Part shown: piece by piece, positions 7,918 through 15,387 of the stretch
How positions within the stretch are numbered: the first letter of the stretch is position 1
How the letters are laid out: each line of letters opens with the position of its first letter
Assembly (NCBI RefSeq): GCF_004402235.1
Contig: NZ_SOFS01000012.1
Location: 248,001-312,000 of the forward strand
Source: Cryobacterium glucosi
Lineage (GTDB): Bacteria > Actinomycetota > Actinomycetes > Actinomycetales > Microbacteriaceae
Length of the DNA stretch: 64,000 bases
Direction: 5' to 3'
The notes under the pieces: generated by a model
What the model was told of the DNA's origin: nothing
Database searches by the model: none
Seen by the model: the letters and a program-made list of their open reading frames with translations, nothing else
Program-made: the position numbers and the translations under genes

Positions 7918-8640
7918 TCAACGGAACCTGACCGGCTCTGACCGTCGTGCAGCGAGCCAGAGCACGTCGCGGCCAAAGGATTCGAGGAGCAGGACGAGCG
8001 CCAGCGCGACGAGCAGGGCATCAAGACCGGGGAGAAGCCGTGTCGCGGCCGTCGCCAGGGCGATGCCCTGCACGGCCGTGACGACCTTCCGCCAATACCG
8101 GGATGGCAGCTGCCGGCGGAGCCAGGGAAAGATCCACCCGGCGATGACGAAGAGGTACCGCATGGTGCCGATCGCGAGGACCCAGGTCCCCAGGTTCTTC
8201 GACACATAAACGCTCAGCACGAGCAACAGGAACGCATCGACTTCCATGTCGAACCGCGCGCCCAGCTCGCTCGTGGAGTTCGTGTGCCGCGCGACCCAGC
8301 CGTCGACGGCGTCCAGGACGAGGGCAGGCACGACGAGGGCCATCATCAGGGTGGTGGGAACCGGCGCGACGAACGATGCAACGACGATCCCGCTGATCAT
8401 CCCGACGAGCGTCGACCGCACGGCCGTGACACGGTTCGCTGGTCCAAATCGTGTCGAGTTTCTGCTCCGTAGCCCGCGCACGAGCAGGGCATTCGACACG
8501 ACCAGGTAGCTGAGGGCCACCAGCCAGCCGACAGCGGGCGCCCACGACCGGTCCCAGGACCCAGCGGCAAGGCCGAGGACCGTCGCGGCCGCCGTCCCCG
8601 CGATTGCTGAGGAAATCGGCGCGAATTGAACTCTGCGCAT
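7918..8640 (-). CDS. CDP-alcohol phosphatidyltransferase family membrane protein
   Basis: A 240-residue integral membrane enzyme with about six hydrophobic segments. The full CDP-alcohol phosphotransferase signature D-x2-D-G-x2-A-R-x8-G-x3-D-x3-D is present with Asp110, Asp113, Gly127, Asp131 and Asp135. Such enzymes join a CDP-linked lipid or alcohol to a second alcohol (glycerol phosphate, inositol phosphate or others); the acceptor cannot be told. It starts 76 bp from the divergent seven-gene operon and probably shares its control region. A lipid head-group function would fit the membrane and glycosyl functions of that operon. Confidence 0.85.
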   Translation of the reverse strand: MRRVQFAPISSAIAGTAAATVLGLAAGSWDRSWAPAVGWLVALSYLVVSNALLVRGLRSRNSTRFGPANRVTAVRSTLVGMISGIVVASFVAPVPTTLMMALVVPALVLDAVDGWVARHTNSTSELGARFDMEVDAFLLLVLSVYVSKNLGTWVLAIGTMRYLFVIAGWIFPWLRRQLPSRYWRKVVTAVQGIALATAATRLLPGLDALLVALALVLLLESFGRDVLWLAARRSEPVRFR

Positions 8641-8656
8641 CCCTGTCTCGTTTCTT

Positions 8657-8694
8657 TGTTAACTCATCTGTTAAGACGGCGCTCCGGCATAAAT
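8657..8694. promoter_or_regulatory. Divergent control region with TGTTAA repeats
   Basis: TGTTAA occurs at 8657-8662 and 8669-8674, one helical-turn-like 12 bp apart, and the same bases form the inverted repeat TTAAC-N6-GTTAA. An AT-rich CATAAAT at 8688-8694 could be a -10 element for the rightward operon. The region sits between two divergent genes and looks like an operator, but no binding protein is encoded nearby. Confidence 0.35.
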
Positions 8695-8715
8695 CGTTCA
8701 CGAACGGGAGGGACT

Positions 8716-9696
8716 GTGGTCGAGTCATCCGCATTCTGGGTGGAGTCGCCCCACGTCGGGGTGCTCCGCCGGGAAACCGTGCCGAAACCCGGCGATGGAG
8801 AGGTGCTCGTAAGGACCCTCTACACCGGGGTCAGCCGAGGCACGGAGATTTCGGTATTCAGCGGACACGTCCCGCAGAGCGAGTTCGACCGGATGCGTGC
8901 CCCCCACCAGGACGGTGAGCTTCCGGGCCCGGTCAAATACGGTTATCTGAATGTCGGCGTCGTAGACCAGGGACCCGAATCCCTCGAGGGCCGGATCGTG
9001 TTCACGCTGTTCCCCCACCAGTCAGCGTTCGTCGTCCCCGCCGATGCGGTCGTGCCGGTTCCCGCCGGGATACCGGCACGTCGCGCCGTGCTCACGGGCG
9101 CGGTCGAAACAGCCATCAATGTGCTCTGGGATGCTCGTCCACTTATCGGCGACCGGGTGTCCGTCATCGGCGCCGGCATGATCGGGTGTTGTGTCGCACG
9201 ACTGCTCCGCGGCATCCCCGGGGTCGAGGTCACTCTGATCGACGTCAACCCGGCGCGCCAGGTGGTTGCGGATCGACTGGGCGTGGGCTTCGCCGACGTC
9301 GCGCGGCCGCCGGGTGACCGGGACATCGTAATCAACACGAGCGGTTCGGCCGCCGGGTTGCAGCTCGCCCTCGAAACAGTGGTCACCGACGGTGAGGTCC
9401 TCGAGGCGAGCTGGTACGGCGATCGCCCGGTCACGCTCATGCTGGGCGCCGACTTCCACTCGCGACGATTGACGATCCGGTCGAGCCAGGTCGGAGCGGT
9501 GGCGGCGAGTCGCCGGGGAAACCGGTCGAGGCGTGAACGCCTGGAGCTGGCCATGCGGCTCCTGCACGACCCGGCCTTCGATGCCGTGCTGACCGGTGAG
9601 TCCTCGTGGCGCGACCTTCCCGAGGTGATGGCGAGCCTCGCCCGGGGGGCTCCGGATGTCCTGTGTCACACCATCACGTGGGGAGAACCAAAATGA
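8716..9696 (+). CDS. MDR-superfamily dehydrogenase without catalytic zinc ligands
   Basis: A 326-residue medium-chain dehydrogenase/reductase. The GroES-like N-terminal half carries YTGVSRGTE, like the SRGTE segment of BchC-type enzymes, and lacks the usual Cys and GHE zinc ligands of alcohol dehydrogenases. The Rossmann motif VIGAGMIG begins at about residue 150. It should be a NAD(P)-dependent oxidoreductase; the substrate is unknown. I chose GTG 8716 because GGGAGG lies at 8706-8711; upstream in-frame codons look noncoding. It is the first gene of the operon and its stop overlaps the next start (ATGA). Confidence 0.8.
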   Translation: MVESSAFWVESPHVGVLRRETVPKPGDGEVLVRTLYTGVSRGTEISVFSGHVPQSEFDRMRAPHQDGELPGPVKYGYLNVGVVDQGPESLEGRIVFTLFPHQSAFVVPADAVVPVPAGIPARRAVLTGAVETAINVLWDARPLIGDRVSVIGAGMIGCCVARLLRGIPGVEVTLIDVNPARQVVADRLGVGFADVARPPGDRDIVINTSGSAAGLQLALETVVTDGEVLEASWYGDRPVTLMLGADFHSRRLTIRSSQVGAVAASRRGNRSRRERLELAMRLLHDPAFDAVLTGESSWRDLPEVMASLARGAPDVLCHTITWGEPK

Positions 9697-10091
9697 CGTA
9701 CACGGTCACGGTCCGCGATCATCTGATGATCGCCCACAGTCTCACGGGCGACGCCTTCGGTGCTGCCCAGCGACTCCACGGAGCCACATTCATCGTCGAC
9801 GCGACCGTCGCGTCGGGCGGCCTCGACGCCAACGGTGTGGTCGTGGACATCGGCAGACTGGCGAGCGCGCTCGCGGAGATCACGGGGGCGCTCACGTATC
9901 GCAACCTCGACGAAGACCCGCGGTTCCGGGGCCGGAACACAACCACCGAAGTGCTCTGCACAGCGATCGCCGATCTGCTGGCCGAAGGGGTGAAGGCAGG
10001 GTCACTCGGCCCCGTTCAGCAGCTGGACTCCATCACGGTCACGCTTCATGAGTCACACATCGCGTGGGCAAGCTACACGAGGACGGCATGA
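9693..10091 (+). CDS. 6-pyruvoyl-tetrahydropterin synthase/QueD homologue with altered active site
   Basis: A 132-residue protein of the T-fold PTPS/QueD family, which act on dihydroneopterin triphosphate. It keeps His15 (IAHSL), His29 (LHGA), Asp52 in VVDIGRL, the NLDEDPRF and NTTTEVLC segments, and the late Glu in VTLHES. The canonical zinc motif HGH is HGA, and the catalytic Cys four residues before it is Ala25. It may therefore do different chemistry or serve as a binding protein. The ATG at 9693 overlaps the preceding stop by 4 bp, and its own stop overlaps the glycosyltransferase start the same way. The family call is sound; activity is open. Confidence 0.78.
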   Translation: MTYTVTVRDHLMIAHSLTGDAFGAAQRLHGATFIVDATVASGGLDANGVVVDIGRLASALAEITGALTYRNLDEDPRFRGRNTTTEVLCTAIADLLAEGVKAGSLGPVQQLDSITVTLHESHIAWASYTRTA

Positions 10092-11128
10092 GCATGTCCG
10101 CCGAACGTCGGGTCTCCTTCTTCGTGCCCGCAGCGATCGACGACCCCGCCAGGGTCAGCGGTGGCAACGTCTACGACCAGCACGTTCGCGACGGGCTCCG
10201 ACGCAGCGGCTGGGAGGTGCACATGGTTCCGATCCCGCCGGATGACGGCATGCTCACGGGCCTGACCCTGTCGAGGCTGCCGGACGGTGCCCTCGCCCTG
10301 GTCGACGGCCTGATCGCCGCACGCGAATCGGTGGCATTGGGCCTCCAGGCCACCCGGCTCCGGTTGATCGTCCTCGCGCACATGGTCACGGCCGACAGCC
10401 GTGAACGAGACGCATTCCGGGCTGCGAAACGCATCATCGCCACGAGCGGATGGACCCGGTCTGAGATCATCACGCGTCACTCCCACGCGGCCCACGACGT
10501 CATCGTCGCTTACCCGGGAACGGATCCCGCCGCCACGACGAACGCTTCACCAGCAGGCGACCGGCTGCTCTGCATTGGCGTGGTTGCCCCGCACAAGGGC
10601 CAGGACCTGCTGATCGGCGCCTTGGCGCACCTCACCGACGTTGACGGCTGGACGTGCACCTTCGTCGGATCACTCGACGGTGCACCAGGTTTTGTCGACG
10701 AGCTGACGCGCGCCCGTCACCGGGCACGCCTCACCGCCAGGGCACCGTTCAGGGGTGCGCTGGTCGGAACACGGTTGGACAGCGCATACGCCAGGACCGA
10801 CCTTGTCGTCGTGCCATCCCGGTACGAGAGCTTCGGAATGGTCGTCGCAGAGGCCCAGGCCCGCGGCATCCCCGTCCTGGCCTCCCGTATCGGTGGCATT
10901 CCGGAAGCGCTCTCGAACGAGTCGGCGGGGATCCTCGTCGCGCCGGAGGATCCGCGGGCGCTCGAGGTCGCGCTGCGCCACTGGTTAGCCAGTCCGGCAC
11001 AGCGGTCGCAGCTCAAGGCAGCCGCCGTGGCGGCCAGCAGACGGGCCAGGCCGTGGAGTGCGACGGTAGCCGCCATTGCGTCAACGCTCATCGAGGTGGC
11101 ATTCCGTGAAACGGCGGTTTCCCCATGA
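10088..11128 (+). CDS. GT4-type glycosyltransferase
   Basis: A 346-residue GT-B glycosyltransferase, cytoplasmic or membrane-associated. The N-terminal half has the loop SGGNVYDQHV, and the C-terminal half has APHKGQDLLIGAL and VPSRYESFGMVVAEAQARG with the E-x7-E pattern of retaining GT4 enzymes, followed by GGIPEAL. It would transfer a sugar from a nucleotide donor to an unknown acceptor. Given its neighbours, the acceptor may be a pterin-like product or a lipid. It begins at an ATGA overlap with the PTPS-like gene and ends in an ATGA overlap with the methyltransferase. Confidence 0.85.
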   Translation: MSMSAERRVSFFVPAAIDDPARVSGGNVYDQHVRDGLRRSGWEVHMVPIPPDDGMLTGLTLSRLPDGALALVDGLIAARESVALGLQATRLRLIVLAHMVTADSRERDAFRAAKRIIATSGWTRSEIITRHSHAAHDVIVAYPGTDPAATTNASPAGDRLLCIGVVAPHKGQDLLIGALAHLTDVDGWTCTFVGSLDGAPGFVDELTRARHRARLTARAPFRGALVGTRLDSAYARTDLVVVPSRYESFGMVVAEAQARGIPVLASRIGGIPEALSNESAGILVAPEDPRALEVALRHWLASPAQRSQLKAAAVAASRRARPWSATVAAIASTLIEVAFRETAVSP

Positions 11129-11946
11129 CCGGCATTCCCCTGGTCAGTCCGGACTGGCTGGCGCTGCGTGAACCGGAGGACGCAGCTGCGCGCTCACGCG
11201 ATCTTGCGCTCACCGCCGCCGCCAAAATCCCGGATGGACCGGTGATCGTTCACGATCTCGGCAGCGGGACCGGTTCGATGATGCGCTGGCTCGCTCCCCT
11301 CCTCCCCGGTCCGCAGACCTGGATCCTGCACGACTGGAATCCGGACCTGATCGAATCGGCCATCGGCAGGATGCGTCCGCGGGACGGGAACTCGGCAGCG
11401 ATCTCCGTTCTCGCCCGACCGGGGAACCTCGCCGACCTGCGGGCATCCGACCTTGAGGGTGCGTCCCTCGTGACGGCATCCGCCCTGCTCGATGTGCTGA
11501 CCTCCCACGAGACCCACACCATCGTGGACGCCTGCGTTGACGCCAGCTGCCCCGCTCTTCTCACCCTCAGCGTGACAGGCCGGGTTCGCCTGAGCCCACG
11601 GGACCACCTCGACGCGGCATTCGAGGAAGCCTTCAACGCACATCAACTTCGACTGGCAGACAATCGCAGGCAGCTCGGTCCGTATGGCGCGCCGATTGCG
11701 CGCGGACTGTTCACACAGGCCGGCTGGGAGGTGCGCCAGACCGCCACGGAATGGCTGCTCGACCACAGCAGGCACCGCCTGCTCCTCGACTGGTTCTGCG
11801 GATGGGTGGACGCCGCCGTCGAGCAGGATCCCCGGCTGGGCGCTGAGGCCGCGCGCTTCCGGCGACTTCGGATGTCCCAGATCCGACGCGGGGAGCTGGC
11901 AGCGCGCATCCGCCACGTCGACCTGCTGGCCTGGCCGCGCGGATGA
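11125..11946 (+). CDS. Class I SAM-dependent methyltransferase
   Basis: A 273-residue protein with a Rossmann-type methyltransferase core: motif I HDLGSGTGS at about residues 43-51, then a second acidic strand LHDWNPD that would hold the ribose of SAM, and a LVTASALLDVL motif later. No membrane segment. The substrate is not recognisable; position in the operon suggests modification of the same product made by the neighbouring oxidoreductases and glycosyltransferase. It starts at an ATGA overlap and ends in an ATGA overlap with the flippase-like gene. Confidence 0.8.
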   Translation: MTGIPLVSPDWLALREPEDAAARSRDLALTAAAKIPDGPVIVHDLGSGTGSMMRWLAPLLPGPQTWILHDWNPDLIESAIGRMRPRDGNSAAISVLARPGNLADLRASDLEGASLVTASALLDVLTSHETHTIVDACVDASCPALLTLSVTGRVRLSPRDHLDAAFEEAFNAHQLRLADNRRQLGPYGAPIARGLFTQAGWEVRQTATEWLLDHSRHRLLLDWFCGWVDAAVEQDPRLGAEAARFRRLRMSQIRRGELAARIRHVDLLAWPRG

Positions 11947-12932
11947 CCCACCGCAGCCGAGCCCTGATTCGCCAGGTCTTGCGGTCGGCGGGATTCCGCC
12001 GTGCCATCCGTCCGGTCCTCGGCGCCGGCGTCCTCATCAGCGTCATCGGCCAGGTGGGAACGGGCCCGTTCCTGCAGGGCATCGTCAGCCTGGACGGACC
12101 GACGATCGGCGCGGCGCTGCTTCTTTCGGCCGTTGCAACGGTGGCTGCTTCGTGGCGGTGGCAGCTCATCGCGACCCGCCTGGGAGTTCCGCTCCGCTTG
12201 TCGACCGCCATCGGAATGTACTACCAGTCCCAGTTCTTGAACACGATCCTTCCGGGCGGAATCGTCGGGGACATCCGCCGGGCAGTCGACAGCGGCCCGC
12301 GCGGCACAAGCGTCAGGCCCGCCGCGCGCGCTGTCGCGGTCGAGCGCCTGTCGGGGCAGGTCGTGCAGCTCGGCCTGGCGCTGATAGTGCTGGCGTGCTT
12401 CGGAACCGAGTTCGAGGGCTACCTGCTGCCGGCGCTCGGGATCGGATTCGGCGTTGTCGTCGCCGGGCTTGCCGCGACGATAGCGCTGAGCACACGCGCC
12501 CGTGCGGTGCTGTTCAGCGAGGCGCGCGAACTCCGGGCCGGCCTCGGATCACTGCGCACCTCCCTGCAGGTCGCGATCGCGTCGGTCATCGTCGTCGGCT
12601 GCCATGTCACGACTCTCACGCTCGCAACTACGGCCGTTGGCGCGAGGATGCCGGGGCTGCGGATGCTCACTCTCGCTCTCGTCATCCTGCTCGGCGCCTC
12701 GATCCCGCTGAACATCGGCGGCTGGGGACCTCGCGAGGGCATCGCCGGCTGCGCATTCGCAGTTGCGGGATTGGGCGCGCCGGCGGGGGTGGCGGCATCC
12801 ACCCTGTTCGGCGTGCTCACGATGCTCTCGATCACGCCGGGCGCGCTCGTCGCCGCCGCTGTCGCCGTTCGTCTGCGCCGACCGGAGTCCATTCTCGTTC
12901 CACACGCTCTCGACCAAGAGGAGACATCGTGA
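11943..12932 (+). CDS. UPF0104/LPG-synthase-TM family flippase-like membrane protein
   Basis: A 329-residue polytopic membrane protein with about eight hydrophobic segments. The motifs QFLNTILPGGIVGD and NIGGWGPREG are typical of the UPF0104 / lysylphosphatidylglycerol synthase transmembrane family, which includes the flippase part of MprF and many proteins linked to glycosyltransferases. It could move a glycolipid or the operon's product across the membrane. The C-terminal synthase domain of MprF is absent. It begins at an ATGA overlap and ends in a GTGA overlap with the reductase. Confidence 0.82.
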   Translation: MTHRSRALIRQVLRSAGFRRAIRPVLGAGVLISVIGQVGTGPFLQGIVSLDGPTIGAALLLSAVATVAASWRWQLIATRLGVPLRLSTAIGMYYQSQFLNTILPGGIVGDIRRAVDSGPRGTSVRPAARAVAVERLSGQVVQLGLALIVLACFGTEFEGYLLPALGIGFGVVVAGLAATIALSTRARAVLFSEARELRAGLGSLRTSLQVAIASVIVVGCHVTTLTLATTAVGARMPGLRMLTLALVILLGASIPLNIGGWGPREGIAGCAFAVAGLGAPAGVAASTLFGVLTMLSITPGALVAAAVAVRLRRPESILVPHALDQEETS

Positions 12933-13675
12933 CACTCACGCCATACGTCACCCTGAGCTGCGCCATCTCGCTCGACGGGTATCTCGACACAGCGCGTCCA
13001 CCGCGGCTCACCCTGTCGAATGCAGCCGACCTCGATCGTGTTGACGCCGTGCGGGCAAGGAACGACGCAATCCTGGTCGGTGCACGAACCGTGCGAGCCG
13101 ACAACCCGCGATTGCTGGTGAGGAGCGCTGCCCGCCAGAACCGTCGAGAGGCAGCCGGCCTGCCGCGCTCACCGTGGAAGGTCACGGTGACGGCAACGGG
13201 CGACCTCGATCCGAACGCGGCATTCTTCACATCCGGCGACACCACACGGCTCGTGTACTGCCCCGCACCGCTGGCCGGCGGCCTCCGGCGACGACTCGGA
13301 CCCGCCGCCGTTGTCGTCGGTCTGGACGGTGGAGTGAGAATGGCCGACCTCGTCGCCGACCTGGGTCAGCGTGGGATCAGCACGCTCATGGTCGAGGGAG
13401 GAGCGATAGTCCACACGCAGTTTCTGGCGGCCGATCTTGTCGACGAGCTCCAGCTATGCGTGGCACCGTTCTTTGTCGGCTCAGCCGGGGGCGCCCGCTT
13501 CGTCGGCGACGCCCTGTTTCCCTGGACGAGTGACCGGCGGGCTCACCTCGCAGAAGCCAGGCCGATCGGTGACATGGTTCTGATGCGCTACGCGCTCTCA
13601 GATCGGTTCACCGAGCACGACGCGGAAGCCCACCCGGCTGTGATCACGGCGCCTCTCATGGCGGGAATGCGGTGA
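12929..13675 (+). CDS. RibD C-terminal-type (dihydrofolate reductase family) reductase
   Basis: A 248-residue stand-alone reductase of the RibD_C family. SCAISLDGYL at residues 8-17, VRARNDAILVGARTVRADNP, and MVEGGAIVHTQFL (NADPH phosphate loop) are the family hallmarks. Relatives reduce the ribosyl chain of a riboflavin or deazaflavin precursor; no deaminase domain is present and no other riboflavin gene is nearby. With the PTPS-like gene it suggests pteridine or pyrimidine-type chemistry. The GTG start is forced by the GTGA overlap; its stop forms another GTGA overlap. Confidence 0.85.
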   Translation: MTLTPYVTLSCAISLDGYLDTARPPRLTLSNAADLDRVDAVRARNDAILVGARTVRADNPRLLVRSAARQNRREAAGLPRSPWKVTVTATGDLDPNAAFFTSGDTTRLVYCPAPLAGGLRRRLGPAAVVVGLDGGVRMADLVADLGQRGISTLMVEGGAIVHTQFLAADLVDELQLCVAPFFVGSAGGARFVGDALFPWTSDRRAHLAEARPIGDMVLMRYALSDRFTEHDAEAHPAVITAPLMAGMR

Positions 13676-15294
13676 GCGCCAACCGTCCGCCGATGGTTCG
13701 ACGACGGGTGGGTTTGGCCGCCGCCCTCGTCCTGGCATTCGTCTCTGTCCTCGCGCCTGGATGGATCAGCACGGGGTCGCTGCTGGCCCTGGTGCGCGTA
13801 CCCCTGGAATCGGTCGTCGTCGTCCTGATCCTGGCGGGACTTCGGCGTCCGTTCGCGCGCCGGACCGTCTCGATCCTCGCCGCCATGGTCTTCGTCGCAA
13901 CCATCGCTCTCGCGGCTCTCGATCGGGGGTTCAGAAGCACGGTCGGTCAGCCGTTCAATGTGGTGACCGGCTGGCCGGAGGTGCGGGACGCCTACGGTGT
14001 CCTCCGGGATTCTGCCGGCCCGGTCGCATCGGTCACACTGCTCATCCTGATCCCGATATCGTTTTCGGCTGTCACTCTCATTCTCGCTGGTGCATTCCTT
14101 CGGATCACGGACGCAGTGGGTCGGCACCGCCGCCCCGCAGCGATCGGTGGCTTCGTGATCGCAGCGAGTTGGATCGCGCTCGGATTCAGCGGCGCCCAGG
14201 TCGTACCCGGCGAATCCGTCGCCGCTGCGGACACGATCCACACGGTCGTCGTGAAAGCCGAGCAGGTCAGGATCGCGGATGCCGACCAGGCCAGATTCGC
14301 ACGCGCAAGCGCAACCGACGAATACGCCCGATTGCCGGCATCCTCTCTCCTCACCGGGCTGAAGGGAAAGGACGTCATCGTCGCGTTCATCGAAAGCTAT
14401 GGCCAGGTCGCCGTCCAGGACACGTTCTTCTCCGTCGGCGTCGACGACGTCCTGCGCAGGGGAAACACGGAGCTCGCGGCCAAGGGCTATTCGGAACGCA
14501 GCGCCTTTCTCACTTCGCCGACGTTTGGCGGAATCAGTTGGCTCGCCCACGCCACCCTGCAGACCGGGCTCTGGATTGATTCACAACAGAAATACGATCA
14601 GGTGACCGCTGGAAACCGGCTCACCCTCAGCAGGGCCTTCGCTGAGGCGGGCTGGCAAACCATCAGCGACGTGCCATCGGACAGCGGGCCGTGGCCGATC
14701 GGCCGATCGTTCTATCATTTCGGGACAGAACTCACCTCCCAGAACGTCGGATATCAGGGTCCTCCGTTCAGCTATGCCCTGATACCCGACCAGTACACCT
14801 GGGAATACTTCCAGAAGCACGAACTGGCCGGACCACACCGTCCGCTGATGGCGGAGATCGACCTGGTGTCCTCGCACACCCCGTGGACTCCCCTGCCCCA
14901 CGAGGTGCCGTGGACCGCTGTCGGGGACGGCTCACTCTACGACCCCCAGCCGGACCAGGGACTGTCTCCGAGCGAGGTCTGGCAGAACCCGCATCTGGTG
15001 CAACAGCTCTACGGACAATCCGTTGAATACTCGCTCAGCACGCTCATCTCGTTCCTCACCACCTACGACAACCCGAACCTCGTCCTCGTCGTTCTCGGCG
15101 ACCACCAACCGGCGACCGTGGTCAGTGGCGAAGGCGCGAACCACACCGTGCCGATCAGCATCATCTCCCGGGATCCCGAGGTCATGAGTCGGATCGCTTC
15201 CTGGCAGTGGCAACCGGGAATTCTGCCGGATCGCGCGGCACCCGAATGGCGGATGGACGAGTTCCGTGACCGGTTTTTCGCGGCATTTGAGTGA
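13672..15294 (+). CDS. Membrane-anchored sulfatase/LtaS-like hydrolase or transferase
   Basis: A 540-residue protein with about five membrane segments in residues 12-175 and a large domain after residue 205, probably outside the cell. That domain is of the alkaline phosphatase/sulfatase fold: the metal-binding strand VIVAFIESYG near residue 240, a SPTFGGISWLAH segment with a candidate nucleophile near residue 285, and LGDHQP near residue 475. LtaS, which polymerises phosphoglycerol, has the same layout. It could transfer or remove a phospho group on a surface lipid. It is the last gene of the operon, reached by a GTGA overlap; no terminator is obvious in the 93 bases after it. Confidence 0.75.
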   Translation: MSANRPPMVRRRVGLAAALVLAFVSVLAPGWISTGSLLALVRVPLESVVVVLILAGLRRPFARRTVSILAAMVFVATIALAALDRGFRSTVGQPFNVVTGWPEVRDAYGVLRDSAGPVASVTLLILIPISFSAVTLILAGAFLRITDAVGRHRRPAAIGGFVIAASWIALGFSGAQVVPGESVAAADTIHTVVVKAEQVRIADADQARFARASATDEYARLPASSLLTGLKGKDVIVAFIESYGQVAVQDTFFSVGVDDVLRRGNTELAAKGYSERSAFLTSPTFGGISWLAHATLQTGLWIDSQQKYDQVTAGNRLTLSRAFAEAGWQTISDVPSDSGPWPIGRSFYHFGTELTSQNVGYQGPPFSYALIPDQYTWEYFQKHELAGPHRPLMAEIDLVSSHTPWTPLPHEVPWTAVGDGSLYDPQPDQGLSPSEVWQNPHLVQQLYGQSVEYSLSTLISFLTTYDNPNLVLVVLGDHQPATVVSGEGANHTVPISIISRDPEVMSRIASWQWQPGILPDRAAPEWRMDEFRDRFFAAFE

Positions 15295-15375
15295 CGACCT
15301 GTCCTCAATAGTGTGCTGGTCAGAGGAAGTTTCCACACACCTGAGCCATGCTCACAGAATGTCGGTGGTCGGTCG

Positions 15376-15381
15376 TAACGT
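15376..15381 (+). promoter_or_regulatory. Candidate -10 box for leaderless DUF222-HNH transcription
   Basis: TAACGT followed by 6 nt and the ATG at 15388, the same geometry as upstream of zwf and the GST gene. The 6 nt are GGGGGC, so a weak ribosome site is also possible. Confidence 0.35.
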
Positions 15382-15387
15382 GGGGGC

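Noticed and set aside
7730-7921. Small minus-strand open frame upstream of the DUF2235 gene
   Set aside because: Arg-rich translation, no ribosome site, overlaps the start of the DUF2235 gene; no support as a gene.
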